A stretch of DNA of 64,000 nt, taken from the NCBI GenBank assembly GCA_025352265.1, contig JANXTS010000010.1, positions 1 to 64,000 of the forward strand, read 5' to 3'. The DNA is from Variovorax sp. (GTDB lineage: Bacteria > Pseudomonadota > Gammaproteobacteria > Burkholderiales > Burkholderiaceae_C). Position numbers and translations under genes: made by a program. A model generated the notes under the pieces. That model was not told where the DNA came from, ran no database searches, and saw only the letters and a program-made list of their open reading frames with translations. Shown in pieces: positions 10,575 through 21,031 of the stretch (position 1 is its first letter; every line of letters starts with the position of its first letter).

Positions 10575-11081
10575 ATGGATTCGCAACCGCTTGTCGAACA
10601 CATCCCCAGCTTGCGACGCTATGCGCGTGTGCTGACCGGCGACGCTTGGGCGGCCGACGATCTGGTGCAGGACACGCTGGAACGAGCCTGCAGCAAATTG
10701 CGACTGTGGACCGTCGGCAGCGATCTGCGCGCATGGCTTTTCACCATCATGCACAACCTTTTTGCCACCCAGATGCGCCGTACAAGGCCACGCGCAACAG
10801 TGCCGCTCGAAGACGTGTCGAATGAGCTTCGTGCTGTTGAGTCAGGGCGTGACCACGGTATCGATCTGCAGCGCTGCCTGCTTCAGCTGCCCGAAGAACA
10901 GCGCACCGTGCTCTTGCTGGTCACACTGGAAGACCTGTCTTATGCCGAAGTCGGAAAAGTGCTCGGCATCCCGGCCGGCACCGTCATGTCGCGGCTTTCG
11001 CGCGCCCGCGCACGATTGCACGAGTTAATGGAAGGCACCGCCATGACGCCGCGCCGAGCTGGCCTGCGCCGCCTCAAGTGA
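10575..11081 (+). CDS. ECF-type RNA polymerase sigma factor
   Basis: From ATG 10575 the protein has 168 aa with the two ECF domains. Region 2 has ADDLVQDTLERACSKLRLW and RAWLFTIMHNLF. Region 4 has LPEEQRTVLLLVTLEDLSYA followed by the helix-turn-helix VGKVLGIPAGTVMSRLSRAR. It would redirect RNA polymerase to a small stress regulon. The next gene, 7 bp downstream, encodes a membrane anti-sigma factor, so the pair forms a standard module. The track ORF starts 35 codons earlier without a ribosome site. Confidence 0.93.
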   Translation: MDSQPLVEHIPSLRRYARVLTGDAWAADDLVQDTLERACSKLRLWTVGSDLRAWLFTIMHNLFATQMRRTRPRATVPLEDVSNELRAVESGRDHGIDLQRCLLQLPEEQRTVLLLVTLEDLSYAEVGKVLGIPAGTVMSRLSRARARLHELMEGTAMTPRRAGLRRLK

Positions 11082-11088
11082 GCCGAAC

Positions 11089-11934
11089 ATGAATCCTTAT
11101 ATTTCCGCTGTGTCCGACGATGAACTGCATGCTTTTGTCGACGGCCAATTAGAGCTTGAACGTTGCGCCGTGATCGACGATTTACTGAAACGGGAGCCGG
11201 CTCTTGCGGCCCGCGTGACCGCGTGGAAAGTGCAGCGCGATGCGCTGCGTCAGTTGCATCTTGGCCTGCTCGACGAGCCCATGCCTGCACCGTTGCGAAG
11301 GGCGCTGGACATCCGATCGGCTCGCCAAGCAGACCGTACGGTGTGGATGCGCTGGGGTGGTATTGCTGCAGGATTTGCGATCGCCTTTGCCGCAGGCTGG
11401 CTAGTCAACGGACAGCGGGCGTTGTCGCACGGCACGTCCTTGGCAAAAGCGCCTCTGACCGGACCGGGGCCCGCGGGGGTGCTCGCGTCACGCGAATTCG
11501 TGCATGCGGCATCTGTGGCGCATGCGGTGTACGCCCCCGAAAAGCGCCATCCGGTCGAGGTCGTTGCCGCCGAGCAGCAGCATTTGGTGCTGTGGCTGTC
11601 GAAGCGGCTCGACCGTCCACTCAAGGTGCCCGATCTCTCGAGCGAAGGCTATTCGCTGGTCGGCGGTCGGTTGTTGCCAGGCGACAAAGGCGCACGCGCC
11701 CAATTCATGTTCGAGAGCGCCGCTGGCGAACGCGTGACCCTTTACATTGGTGCCCTGGAAGCTGCAGAAAGCGCTGGCACGCAACCCCGGGAAACGGCAT
11801 TTCGTTTCACATCCGATGGGCCGGTGCCCAACTTTTACTGGGTCGACCATGGTTTCGGCTATGCGGTCGCCGGCAAATTGCCGCGCGACGCCTTGATGAA
11901 ATTGGCGACGGCCACCTACCGTCAACTTTTTTAG
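11089..11934 (+). CDS. Transmembrane anti-sigma factor
   Basis: This 281-aa protein begins with a cytosolic anti-sigma domain (residues about 8-60: SDDELHAFVDGQLELERCAV). One transmembrane helix follows at about 86-104 (WGGIAAGFAIAFAAGWLV), then a periplasmic domain with KRLDRPLKVPDLSSEGYSLV and GRLLPGDKGARAQFMFES. The ZAS metal motif (H-x3-C-x2-C) is absent. The periplasmic part resembles the sensor half of FecR-unrelated anti-sigma factors that accompany short ECF sigmas in beta-proteobacteria. It presumably holds the upstream sigma at the membrane until a signal arrives. Confidence 0.85.
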   Translation: MNPYISAVSDDELHAFVDGQLELERCAVIDDLLKREPALAARVTAWKVQRDALRQLHLGLLDEPMPAPLRRALDIRSARQADRTVWMRWGGIAAGFAIAFAAGWLVNGQRALSHGTSLAKAPLTGPGPAGVLASREFVHAASVAHAVYAPEKRHPVEVVAAEQQHLVLWLSKRLDRPLKVPDLSSEGYSLVGGRLLPGDKGARAQFMFESAAGERVTLYIGALEAAESAGTQPRETAFRFTSDGPVPNFYWVDHGFGYAVAGKLPRDALMKLATATYRQLF

Positions 11935-12006
11935 GGCAATCTAGACTGGTCGCTGGCACAGCATCAATATGCCAGCGTTTTTTTGAAACCGAAGGAGAAA
12001 CTTGAT

Positions 12007-12390
12007 ATGAAACTGCTCAGCGCATCGATCCTCGCCGTCACCCTGCTTGCAGGCTGCGGAAGCATGTCCACCATGATGGCCGACACCCCGACAAAGACAT
12101 CCGACGGCGTGCTTGTCGGACCTGACGGCAAGTCGCTCTACACGTTCAATCGCGACACCGCCAACAGTGGCAAGTCAGTCTGCAATGCAGCTTGCGCCAA
12201 GCTCTGGCCGGCTCTGCCGGTGGCCGCGACGGCCAAGCCGATGGGTGGTTACACCATCGTCGTACGCGACGATGCCTCCCAGCAGTGGGCCTACAAGGGC
12301 TCGCCGCTCTACTACTACGCGAACGACGCCAAGGCGGGCGACCGCACTGGCGACAACTTCAACAATGCCTGGAAGCTCGCGCGTCCCTGA
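12007..12390 (+). CDS. COG4315-type secreted lipoprotein
   Basis: ATG 12007, with GAAGGAGAAA upstream, gives 127 aa. A lipobox (LLAGCGSM, Cys about residue 17) predicts a lipid-anchored protein. The mature part has two short repeats of the Lipoprotein_15/COG4315 family: LVGPDGKSLYTFNRDTANSG with CNAACAKLWPAL, and AYKGSPLYYYANDAKAGDRT. The family occurs widely next to ECF sigma genes but has no proven function. It follows the anti-sigma gene by 72 bp and could belong to the same regulon. Confidence 0.85.
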   Translation: MKLLSASILAVTLLAGCGSMSTMMADTPTKTSDGVLVGPDGKSLYTFNRDTANSGKSVCNAACAKLWPALPVAATAKPMGGYTIVVRDDASQQWAYKGSPLYYYANDAKAGDRTGDNFNNAWKLARP

Positions 12391-12411
12391 GCGCGTGCGC
12401 GTTTTGTCCGC

Positions 12412-12436
12412 AAGGCCGGCTTCGTGCCGGCTTTTT
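12412..12436 (+). terminator. Rho-independent terminator after the lipoprotein gene
   Basis: AAGGCCGGC-TTCGT-GCCGGCTTTTT forms a GC-rich stem with a 5-nt loop and a T tract, 20 bp after the lipoprotein stop. Confidence 0.8.
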
Positions 12437-12452
12437 CGCGACAGCCTTTTTG

Positions 12453-13310
12453 TCAACCTGCCGTGCCGCTGCGCATCGAAAGTCCGAGCCATTCGTTGCC
12501 GACCAACGCAGCGATGACGAGCATGCCGCCGGCAAGCACGCTGAAAGCGGGTTCTTCGCCAGCGCCCACCCAAGCCAATGCAATGCCGAAGATCACTTCG
12601 AGCAGTGCCAGCAGAGACAATTCCGGCGCCTTCAGCACGCGGGCGCACATTACCGAAAAAACGCAAGGGATGGCGAGCTGAACCAATCCCAGGAATGCCA
12701 GCAACCCAAGGTCGTGCGCGTTGACCTGAAAGGGCCATGCGAGCGGCAAAGTGACCAATGCGCACAGAACAGCGCCAATCAGCACCGCGGGCACCATGTC
12801 GACATCGTGCCCGGCAGCATGCGCATGCTGCGTGACGGTCCAGTTGCCGGCTGCGGCGAGAGGCACGCACAACGCGACCAGTGTGCCGAGCAGTTGTTCG
12901 CCAACGCCTGAAAACTCCGATCCGTACATCCAGCCGACGCCGATGCCGGCTACGACGATTGCGATCCAGGTGCGCATCGCAAGCCGATGCCCGATGAACA
13001 AACGAGCCGCGAGGGCGGTGAACAAAGGCGCCAGCGCCATCGTCACCAAGACGTTTGCGACGCTGGTCAACGTGAGCGCGACCATGTAAGCCGTGAACAT
13101 CACACTCCAGCAGATGCCCGAAATCCAGAGGGAACGGTCGCCTCGCCGAATCGTCGCGAACAGCGCCCGCCCTCGCCAGGTCGGCAAGATCACGAGCAAC
13201 GACAGCACGGTAAAAGACGCGCGCCAGAAAGTTACCTCGAAGCTGCGCGCATGCTCCAGGTGGCGCGTCACGACCCCTGCGCTGGCCCACATCAGCGTGA
13301 CGAGGACCAT
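12453..13310 (-). CDS. EamA/DMT-family transporter
   Basis: This 285-aa inner-membrane protein has about ten hydrophobic segments arranged as two EamA repeats, opening LMWASAGVVTRHLEHARSFE and with SLLALLEVIFGIALAWVGAG in the second repeat, where the LEPV/LE-x-x-FG motif is typical. Such proteins export metabolites or amino acids; the substrate cannot be read from sequence. ATG 13310 follows an open stretch without another good start. It is convergent with the lipoprotein gene, and typA ends 116 bp upstream. Confidence 0.85.
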   Translation of the reverse strand: MVLVTLMWASAGVVTRHLEHARSFEVTFWRASFTVLSLLVILPTWRGRALFATIRRGDRSLWISGICWSVMFTAYMVALTLTSVANVLVTMALAPLFTALAARLFIGHRLAMRTWIAIVVAGIGVGWMYGSEFSGVGEQLLGTLVALCVPLAAAGNWTVTQHAHAAGHDVDMVPAVLIGAVLCALVTLPLAWPFQVNAHDLGLLAFLGLVQLAIPCVFSVMCARVLKAPELSLLALLEVIFGIALAWVGAGEEPAFSVLAGGMLVIAALVGNEWLGLSMRSGTAG

Positions 13311-13425
13311 GAGCCAAACGGCGCGTACGCGGCTCAGGTGACCCGCGGTCGTCGCCCGCGCCTCATCACCCGTCCCTTAGTCGCCCGTCGACTCAAATTC
13401 ACGGTCGTCGAAAGCCAACGGCTTC

Positions 13426-15252
13426 TTAGTCGCGGCTTGCGCGCTTACGCTCGTGTTCCTTCAGGAACCGCTTGCGCAGCCGGACGCTTTTCGGAGTGAT
13501 TTCGACCAGCTCGTCGTCCTCGATGAACTCGACGCCGTATTCGAGCGTGAGTTCGATCGGCGGCGTGACCTTGATGGCATCTTCCTTGCCGGAGACGCGG
13601 AAGTTGGTGAGCTGCTTGGTACGGGTGGCGTTGACCACCAGATCGTTGTCGCGGCTGTGGATACCGACGATCATTCCTTCGTACACCGGATCATTGGCAC
13701 GCACGAACATGCGGCCACGGTCGTCCAGCTTGCCCAAGGCGTAGGTGAAGATTTCACCGTCGTCCATAGAAATCAGCACACCTTGTTTCCGGCCGCCGAT
13801 ATCGCCTTTGTGCGGTTCATAGCTATCGAAGATGTTGCTGATGAGGCCCGATCCTCGCGTCAAGTTCAGAAATTCGTTGGTAAAGCCGATGAGTCCGCGG
13901 GCCGGAATGCGGTACTCCAAACGAACACGGCCGCGGCCGTCCGATTCCATATTGGCGAGATCGCCCTTGCGTTCACCCATGGCTTGCATGACGCCACCCT
14001 GGTGCTGCTCTTCGACATCGATGGTCACCATTTCAATCGGCTCGTGACGTACGCCGTCGACATCCTTGAACACCACGCGCGGCTTCGAAACAGCAAGCTC
14101 GTAGCCTTCGCGGCGCATGTTCTCAAGCAGGATCGTCAGGTGCAATTCGCCGCGGCCCATGACTTCGAAAATGCCTTCTTCGCCTGTTTCGTTCACGCGC
14201 AACGCTACGTTGTGCTGCAGCTCCTTTTGCAGGCGATCCCAGATCTGGCGGCTGGTAATGTATTTGCCTTCACGGCCGGCGAGCGGGCTCGTGTTGACGC
14301 AGAAATTCATCGTCAGCGTCGGCTCGTCTACCTTGAGCATCGGCAACGGCGCCGGGCTGATCGCATCCGTCACTGTCACGCCAATGCCGATGTCGGTCAG
14401 GCCGTTGATCAGGACGATTTCGCCCGGGCCGGCTTCGGTCGCCTGCACGCGTTCGAGGCCCTGGAAAGTCAGAACCTGGTTGACACGACCCTTTACGACC
14501 TTGCCGTCGGGACCTTCCATGACCACCACGTCCATCATTGGGCGGACCGTGCCCTGACTGATGCGGCCCACGCCGATGCGACCCACGAAAGTGGAAAAGT
14601 CGAGCGCCGAAATTTGCAATTGCAGCGGTGCATCCGGATCGCCCTTTTGCGCCGGCACATGTTGTAGAACGGTGTTGAACAGGGCAGACATGTCTGGACC
14701 CCATTGCTCCCCCGCCTCGCCTTCTTCCATAGACGACCAGCCATTGATTCCCGAGGCGTACACCACGGGAAAATCAAGCTGCTCGTCGGTTGCGCCGAGT
14801 TTGTCGAAGAGATCGAAGGCAGCGTTGACCACGAAGTCAGGACGCGCGCCCGGCTTGTCTACCTTGTTCACCACGAGGATGGGCTTCAGGCCCAGGGCAA
14901 GCGCTTTCTTAGTGACGAAACGCGTTTGCGGCATCGGGCCCTCTTGGGCATCGATGAGCAGCACCACACCATCCACCATACTGAGCGCGCGTTCCACTTC
15001 GCCGCCAAAGTCGGCGTGGCCGGGAGTGTCGACGATGTTGATGTGCGTTCCCTCCCATGTCACTGCGCAATTTTTGGCCAAGATCGTGATGCCACGTTCT
15101 TTTTCGATGGCGTTGTTGTCCATCACCGTGTCGACCACCTTCTCGTGCTCGGCAAAGGTGCCGGACTGGCGCAGCAACTGGTCGACCATCGTGGTCTTGC
15201 CATGGTCAACGTGGGCGATGATGGCGATGTTGCGGATTTGCTTGATGCTCAT
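13426..15252 (-). CDS. typA: Translational GTPase TypA/BipA
   Basis: This 608-aa ribosome-associated GTPase is involved in 50S assembly and stress adaptation. The G1 box AHVDHGKTT starts near residue 13; also seen are KERGITI (switch), DTPGHADFGG (G3), NKVDKPGARPD (G4) and YASGINGW (G5). Domains resembling EF-G II and V and the BipA-specific C-terminal domain (DDELVEITPKSVRLRKRFL) follow. The start overlaps the truB stop by 4 bp, making it the last gene of the rimP-nusA-infB-rbfA-truB-typA operon. Confidence 0.98.
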   Translation of the reverse strand: MSIKQIRNIAIIAHVDHGKTTMVDQLLRQSGTFAEHEKVVDTVMDNNAIEKERGITILAKNCAVTWEGTHINIVDTPGHADFGGEVERALSMVDGVVLLIDAQEGPMPQTRFVTKKALALGLKPILVVNKVDKPGARPDFVVNAAFDLFDKLGATDEQLDFPVVYASGINGWSSMEEGEAGEQWGPDMSALFNTVLQHVPAQKGDPDAPLQLQISALDFSTFVGRIGVGRISQGTVRPMMDVVVMEGPDGKVVKGRVNQVLTFQGLERVQATEAGPGEIVLINGLTDIGIGVTVTDAISPAPLPMLKVDEPTLTMNFCVNTSPLAGREGKYITSRQIWDRLQKELQHNVALRVNETGEEGIFEVMGRGELHLTILLENMRREGYELAVSKPRVVFKDVDGVRHEPIEMVTIDVEEQHQGGVMQAMGERKGDLANMESDGRGRVRLEYRIPARGLIGFTNEFLNLTRGSGLISNIFDSYEPHKGDIGGRKQGVLISMDDGEIFTYALGKLDDRGRMFVRANDPVYEGMIVGIHSRDNDLVVNATRTKQLTNFRVSGKEDAIKVTPPIELTLEYGVEFIEDDELVEITPKSVRLRKRFLKEHERKRASRD

Positions 15253-16229
15253 GATGTCGTTTCGCAGAAAAAATGGGGAACGGGGGCGTTCGAAAGGATT
15301 TGCTGGATTTCGATGGGGTTCAGCAAACGCCCCGGAATCAATTCATTGGCCAGGATGTGGGCAGAGCCCAAAAAAGTCGATGGCTCGGGGCCGAACACGG
15401 CCACTTCGGCGGCATCGGCCCAAGTGCCGCGCCGGCGCAGGCCGGACAGGAACCGCGCTGCATCTTCGGCGCCCAACGTGACGCGGCTGTGGCCTGCGAC
15501 GAGAGACTCGGTCGGCAGCAACAGCGCGTTCCGTTCCTCCTCGACCATGGCTTCGAGCGTCTCGAGTGTCACGCATTGCGAAACGTCGAAATCACCAGTC
15601 GCAGTGCGGCGCAACGCGGTGAGATGCGCGCCGCAACCAAGTGCTTCGCCGATATCTTCACCGAGCGTGCGAATGTAGGTACCTTTGCTGACGGTCGCTG
15701 CGATTTTTAACGCTCGACCCGGTCCGACGTCGGACGTCTCTCTGATCGAAAGCTGGTGGATGACGATATCGCGCGGCGCGCGCTCGATCTCGATGCCTTC
15801 GCGTGCGTACTCGTACAAGGCTTTGCCATCCCGCTTCAACGCGCTGTACATCGGCGGAATCTGCTGGATCGACCCGGTGAACTGGGACTGAACGCGACAC
15901 AAGTCTTCGGCCGTGAACTGAACAACACGCTCAGAGACCACTGCTCCTTCGGCATCGCCGGTCGACGTCTTCACGCCAAGTCGGGCGGTCGCTTCATAGG
16001 TCTTGTCGGCCTCTAGGTGCAGTTGACTGAACTTTGTCGCCGCACCGAAGCACAACGGCAGTACACCAGTTGCCAGCGGGTCGAGCGTACCGGTGTGTCC
16101 GGCCTTTTCGGCGCGCAACAACCACTTTGCCCGCTGCAATGCTTGGTTGCTCGAAAGGCCGAAAGGTTTGTCGAGCAACAACACCCCATGCACGGGGCGC
16201 CGCTGCACCCTGGTGCGAGGGGCGTTCAT
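15249..16229 (-). CDS. truB: tRNA pseudouridine(55) synthase
   Basis: TruB makes pseudouridine 55 in the T loop of tRNAs. The 326-aa protein has GVLLLDKPFGLSSNQAL and the catalytic motif GHTGTLDPLATG with Asp50. YEATARLGVKTSTGDAEG and RTLGEDIGEALGCGAHLTAL are further family motifs, and a PUA-like C-terminal domain follows. It lies 2 bp after rbfA. Confidence 0.97.
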   Translation of the reverse strand: MNAPRTRVQRRPVHGVLLLDKPFGLSSNQALQRAKWLLRAEKAGHTGTLDPLATGVLPLCFGAATKFSQLHLEADKTYEATARLGVKTSTGDAEGAVVSERVVQFTAEDLCRVQSQFTGSIQQIPPMYSALKRDGKALYEYAREGIEIERAPRDIVIHQLSIRETSDVGPGRALKIAATVSKGTYIRTLGEDIGEALGCGAHLTALRRTATGDFDVSQCVTLETLEAMVEEERNALLLPTESLVAGHSRVTLGAEDAARFLSGLRRRGTWADAAEVAVFGPEPSTFLGSAHILANELIPGRLLNPIEIQQILSNAPVPHFFCETTS

Positions 16230-16231
16230 GG

Positions 16232-16603
16232 CTACTCGTCCTTGGAGCGCGAGGCAACGGCCTGTGCGATCAACGCATTCATGTCGGCTGCACGCTCAGT
16301 CGTGCGGTCGAACAGGAAGTGCAGCGTTGGCACGGTATGGATGTGGAGTCGCTTGAACAAACCATTCCGGAGGAAACCGGCTGCCTGGTTCAATGCCTCG
16401 GTGGTTTCGGGTATGTCGCCTGTGAGCACGCTGAAGAAAATCTTGGCGTGCGCATAGTCGGGCGTGACCTCGACTCCCTGAATCGTGACCATGCCCACGC
16501 GCGGGTCCTTCAAGTCGCGCGCGATCAGTTCCGTCAGATCGCGCTGGATCTGATCGGCAACCTTGAACGAACGGTTGGGGGCTGCAGCTTTTCTCTTGGG
16601 CAT
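16232..16603 (-). CDS. rbfA: Ribosome-binding factor A
   Basis: RbfA is a KH-fold factor that matures the 5' end of 16S rRNA in the 30S subunit. The 123-aa protein has [40 protein letters not shown] and [19 protein letters not shown], all typical. It sits 21 bp after infB in the operon. Confidence 0.96.
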   Translation of the reverse strand: MPKRKAAAPNRSFKVADQIQRDLTELIARDLKDPRVGMVTIQGVEVTPDYAHAKIFFSVLTGDIPETTEALNQAAGFLRNGLFKRLHIHTVPTLHFLFDRTTERAADMNALIAQAVASRSKDE

Positions 16604-16624
16604 GGCCAGATTCGCTTGAACGCT

Positions 16625-19522
16625 TTACAGCGTCCGGGCGATTTCCTTGATCTCGAAGAACTCCAGCTGATCACCTTCTTTGATGTCGTTGTAGTTCTTG
16701 AGCTTGATACCGCACTCGAAGCCTTCCTTGACTTCGCGCACATCGTCTTTCATGCGCTTGATCGAGTCGACTTCGCCGGTGTAGACCACAACGTTTTCGC
16801 GCAGGAGGCGGAAATGTGCGCTGCGGTTGACCGAACCCGAGGTGACCATACAGCCTGCGACCGTGCCGATCTTGGAGGCGACGAATACCGTACGGATCTC
16901 AGCCGAGCCGATGATCTCTTCGCGGCGTTCCGGCGCCAACATGCCGGACATCGCGACCTTGATCTCGTCCACAGCGTCGTAGATGATGCTGTAGTAGTTC
17001 AGCTGCACGCCATTGTTCTCGGCCAGCTTGCGCGCACCGGAGTCGGCCCGCACATTGAAGCCGATGACGACCGCCTTCGATGCGATGGCGAGGTTGATGT
17101 CGTTCTCGCTGATACCGCCGACACCGGCGTAGACGATCTGCACCTTGACTTCTTCGGTCGCCAGCTTGAGCAGCGATTGCGCCAAAGCTTCTTGGGAACC
17201 CTGAACGTCGGCCTTGATGATCAAGCGCAGTGTCTGCACCTCGCCTGCGGACAGGTCCGTGAACATGTTCTGCAAGTTTGAGGCCTGCAAGCGTGCCAGC
17301 TTGGTGTTGCGGAACTTGCCCGCACGGTAGGTTGCAATTTCACGCGCACGTCGCTCGTCGGCCATCACCATGAACTCGTCGCCCGCTTGCGGCACTTCGG
17401 TCAAGCCCTGGATCTCGACCGGAATCGATGGACCCGCGGTCTTGATCGTCTTGCCGTCTTCGTCAACCATGGCGCGCACGCGGCCATAGGTCGAGCCGGC
17501 TAGCACCACATCGCCAGTCTTCAGCGTACCGGATTGAACCAGCACCGTCGCGACAGGGCCACGGCCCTTGTCGAGGCGCGCTTCGATGACCAGACCCTTG
17601 GCCGCCGCATCGACGGGCGCCCTGAGTTCCAGCACTTCAGCCTGCAGCAGCACCTGTTCGAGCAATTCGTCCACGCCCTGCCCTGTCTTGGCCGAGACGG
17701 AGATGAAAGGCACTTCGCCGCCGTACTCTTCGGGCACGACTTCTTCGGCCACCAGTTCCTGCTTGACGCGGTCCAGGTTGGCATCGGACTTGTCGATCTT
17801 GTTGATCGCGACCACGATCGGAACACCGGCAGCTTTCGCATGCTTGATGGCTTCCTTGGTCTGCGGCATGACGCCGTCGTCCGCCGCCACCACGAGGATG
17901 ACGATGTCGGTGGCCTGTGCCCCACGGGCTCGCATGGCGGTGAACGCCTCGTGACCCGGGGTGTCAAGGAACGACACCATGCCGCGATCGGTTTGCACAT
18001 GGTAGGCCCCGATGTGCTGCGTGATACCGCCGGCTTCGCCTGCGGCGACCTTGGCACGGCGGATGTAGTCCAGCAGCGAGGTCTTGCCGTGGTCGACGTG
18101 ACCCATGACGGTCACTACCGGTGCGCGCGGCAACGATTCAGCGGTTTGTGCGGCTGCGTCGTCGTCGGTGAAGGCTTCCGGATCGTCCAGTGCCGCCACC
18201 ATCGCGTTGTGACCCATGTCTTCCACGATCACCATCGCGGTGTCCTGGTCGAGCGACTGGTTCATGGTCGCCATGATCCCGGCCTTCATCAACTGCTTGA
18301 TGACTTCCTGGGCCTTGACGGCCATCTTGTGCGCGAGCTCGGCTACCGTAATGGTTTCCGGTACGTGCACATCGAGCACGCGCGCCTCGACCGGTGCGGC
18401 CTGTTGCTGCTCTTCGTGGCCGCCACGGTCGTTGCTGCCACGGCGACCGCGCGGGCCTCCGCGCCAATTGCCGCGACCGACGCCACCGCTTGCATCGCCG
18501 CGGGTCTTGATTTCTTTCTTCTTGGCAGGATCGCCAGCCCAACTCGATGAGAGCTTGGCGGACTTGACGTCCTTGGTGGCGCCGGGCGCAGTGCTGCCGG
18601 GCGCTGCAGGCGCACCTGGGCGTGCCGCGGGCGTGGCCGGCTTGTGCAATGTGCCTTTAACGGCAGGCTTGATCTCTGGCGCCGGCTTTTCGGGCGCTTT
18701 GTGTGGCACGAGCACGCGAGCGGGTGCATTCATCATCGCGCGGATGGCTTCGGCTTCAGCCAGCGCCTTGCGGCGACGCTCGTCCAGATCCTTGGCGCGC
18801 GCGGATTCTTCGTCGGCACGGGCTTTCGAGTCGGCAGCAGCCTTGGCCTTGGCGTCTTCCTTGGCTTGCGCCAAGGTTGCGTCGGCTGCCGCCTTGGTGG
18901 CAGCAGCGCTCGTCGCTTCTTCGGTCACCGCAGTCTTGCTGGAAGCGCCTTCAGTCGCGACCGCTGGCACCGCAGCCGCCTTCTTTTCGGCAGCGCGAGC
19001 TTCCTGTTCGGCCTTTTCAGCCCGTTCAGCGTGTTCACGCTCGCGTGCTTCGCTTTCCTCACGAATGCGGCGCTTTTCGACCAGTTCTTCTTCCTGGCGA
19101 CGAATCAGCTCAGCCTGACGGCGCGCCTCTTCTTCGCGGCGAGCAAGTTCGGCTTCGTCGATACGTGGTGCGGCAGGGACCTCGGCCTCGTGCATCGGCT
19201 CGGACACCGCGGTCGGACCCTCATCGCGCTGGATGAAGGTGCGCTTCTTGCGTACTTCGACCTGGATCGTGCGGGCGCGCCCCATCGCGTCGGCCTGCTT
19301 GATTTCGCTGGTCGATTTCTTGGTGAGCGTAATTTTCTTGCGCTCGGGCTCGGCCGTGCCGTGGCTGGCCTTCAGGAAACCGAGCAAGCGCTGCTTGTCG
19401 GCCTCCGTGAGCGCATCGGTTGGCGCGGCTTTGGGCACGCCTGCGCTCTTGAGCTGGTCAAGCAAGGTTTCGGGAGTCTTCTTGAGCTCGTTCGCGAACT
19501 CGGCGACAGTGGTACTGGACAT
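16625..19522 (-). CDS. infB: Translation initiation factor IF-2
   Basis: IF-2 places initiator tRNA on the 30S subunit. At 965 aa it is a long form. The IF2_N domain ([20 protein letters not shown]) is followed by a long Ala/Glu/Lys coiled region (about residues 120-260). A second N-domain ([20 protein letters not shown]) precedes the GTPase domain, which has [14 protein letters not shown] near residue 470, [15 protein letters not shown] and NKIDKSDAN. The C-terminal domains end [17 protein letters not shown]. It lies 24 bp downstream of nusA. Confidence 0.98.
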   Translation of the reverse strand: MSSTTVAEFANELKKTPETLLDQLKSAGVPKAAPTDALTEADKQRLLGFLKASHGTAEPERKKITLTKKSTSEIKQADAMGRARTIQVEVRKKRTFIQRDEGPTAVSEPMHEAEVPAAPRIDEAELARREEEARRQAELIRRQEEELVEKRRIREESEAREREHAERAEKAEQEARAAEKKAAAVPAVATEGASSKTAVTEEATSAAATKAAADATLAQAKEDAKAKAAADSKARADEESARAKDLDERRRKALAEAEAIRAMMNAPARVLVPHKAPEKPAPEIKPAVKGTLHKPATPAARPGAPAAPGSTAPGATKDVKSAKLSSSWAGDPAKKKEIKTRGDASGGVGRGNWRGGPRGRRGSNDRGGHEEQQQAAPVEARVLDVHVPETITVAELAHKMAVKAQEVIKQLMKAGIMATMNQSLDQDTAMVIVEDMGHNAMVAALDDPEAFTDDDAAAQTAESLPRAPVVTVMGHVDHGKTSLLDYIRRAKVAAGEAGGITQHIGAYHVQTDRGMVSFLDTPGHEAFTAMRARGAQATDIVILVVAADDGVMPQTKEAIKHAKAAGVPIVVAINKIDKSDANLDRVKQELVAEEVVPEEYGGEVPFISVSAKTGQGVDELLEQVLLQAEVLELRAPVDAAAKGLVIEARLDKGRGPVATVLVQSGTLKTGDVVLAGSTYGRVRAMVDEDGKTIKTAGPSIPVEIQGLTEVPQAGDEFMVMADERRAREIATYRAGKFRNTKLARLQASNLQNMFTDLSAGEVQTLRLIIKADVQGSQEALAQSLLKLATEEVKVQIVYAGVGGISENDINLAIASKAVVIGFNVRADSGARKLAENNGVQLNYYSIIYDAVDEIKVAMSGMLAPERREEIIGSAEIRTVFVASKIGTVAGCMVTSGSVNRSAHFRLLRENVVVYTGEVDSIKRMKDDVREVKEGFECGIKLKNYNDIKEGDQLEFFEIKEIARTL

Positions 19523-19546
19523 ATTGGTTTCGTGCCTTCATGACCG

Positions 19547-21031
19547 TCACTCTTGGCCAGCGAACCAATGTTCGCGGGCTTTCAAGATGAGGGTCGTGGC
19601 GTCAGCGGCGCTGTGGCCGGTGATCTCGGTAAGTTCATCGACCGCAAGGTCGGCCAGGTCGTCACGGGTGTGGACACCCGCCTCGGCCAGTTTGGGAATC
19701 AGCTCAGGGTCCAGGCCTTCGAGGTCGCGCAAATTTTGCGATACGGTCTCGACGCCCTCTTCCTTGGCGATTTCCATGGTGAGTAGCGCGTCTTTGGCAC
19801 GCGTTCGCAACTCATTGATCGTGTCTTCGTCGAAGCTTTCGATCTCCAGCAATTCGGAGATCGGCACGTAGGCCACTTCTTCGAGACTGTTGAAGCCTTC
19901 AGAGATCAGGATGTCGGCCATTTCCTCGTCGACATCGAGCTTTTCCATGAAGAGCTTGCGGCTCGCATCGGTTTCGACGGCTTGCTTTTGAGCAGACTCG
20001 TTGGCGTCCATGATATTGATCTTCCAGCCGGTCAGGTCGGAAGCCAGGCGCACGTTTTGGCCACCACGGCCGATGGCGATCGCGAGGTTCTCTTCGTCGA
20101 CGACCACGTCCATCGCGTGCTTTTCTTCATCGACCACGATCGACGAGACATTCGCCGGAGCCAACGCACCGATCACGAACTGCGCTGGATCTTCGGACCA
20201 CAACACGATATCGACCCGCTCGCCAGCCAGCTCGTTGGTGACCGCGTTGACACGCGTGCCGCGCACGCCGACACAGGTGCCGATCGGGTCGACGCGCTTG
20301 TCATGCGAAAGCACCGCTATCTTGGCGCGCGAACCCGGATCACGGGCGCAACTCTTGATTTCAAGCAGACCTTGCTCGATCTCGGGCACTTCTTGGCGGA
20401 ACAGCTCGATCATGAATTCCGGCGCCGAACGCGACAGGATGATCGGCGCGCCGCGCAGCGTCAGGTCGACCTCCATGATCATGGCGCGCACACGGTCGCC
20501 ATTACGCAGGTTCTCCTTGGCGATCATTTCACTACGGCGCAGACGTCCTTCGACGCGCCCGGCCTCGACGATGATGTCGCCCTTGTCGAGCCGCTTGACC
20601 GTACCAACGAAAATCTTGTCGCCGCGCGACATGAAATCGTTGAGCAACATCTCACGCTCGGCGTCGCGGATCTTTTGCAGGATGACTTGTTTAGCCGCCA
20701 TCGCGCCGATCCGGCCGATCGGCACCGAATCCACCGTTTCTTCGATGTACTCGTCGACCTCGATGTCGGGCATCTCTTCCTTGGCTTCGAAAAGGAGGAT
20801 TTCCTGGTCGGGCAGCTGCAGGCCGGCTTCGTCCGGAACGACATGCCAGCGGCGGAAGGTTTCGTAGTCGCCGCTGTCGCGGTCAACGACCACGCGGATG
20901 TCCACATCACCCTGATGGAGCTTTTTGGTAGCCTGCGCCAGCGCAGACTCCACCGCGCCGAAGACGACGTCACGTTCAACGTTCTTCTCGCGCGAGATCG
21001 CATCTACCAACATCAACATTTCGCGATTCAT
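19547..21031 (-). CDS. nusA: Transcription termination/antitermination protein NusA
   Basis: NusA binds RNA polymerase and nascent RNA to modulate pausing and termination. The 494-aa protein has the N-terminal polymerase-binding domain ([20 protein letters not shown]), an S1 domain ([20 protein letters not shown]), KH domains ([38 protein letters not shown]) and two acidic C-terminal repeats ([19 protein letters not shown]). It overlaps the rimP stop by 4 bp. Confidence 0.98.
   Translation of the reverse strand: MNREMLMLVDAISREKNVERDVVFGAVESALAQATKKLHQGDVDIRVVVDRDSGDYETFRRWHVVPDEAGLQLPDQEILLFEAKEEMPDIEVDEYIEETVDSVPIGRIGAMAAKQVILQKIRDAEREMLLNDFMSRGDKIFVGTVKRLDKGDIIVEAGRVEGRLRRSEMIAKENLRNGDRVRAMIMEVDLTLRGAPIILSRSAPEFMIELFRQEVPEIEQGLLEIKSCARDPGSRAKIAVLSHDKRVDPIGTCVGVRGTRVNAVTNELAGERVDIVLWSEDPAQFVIGALAPANVSSIVVDEEKHAMDVVVDEENLAIAIGRGGQNVRLASDLTGWKINIMDANESAQKQAVETDASRKLFMEKLDVDEEMADILISEGFNSLEEVAYVPISELLEIESFDEDTINELRTRAKDALLTMEIAKEEGVETVSQNLRDLEGLDPELIPKLAEAGVHTRDDLADLAVDELTEITGHSAADATTLILKAREHWFAGQE

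Noticed and set aside
13453-14667. 404-aa plus-strand ORF
   Set aside because: It is the reverse-strand shadow of typA, which has every GTPase motif.
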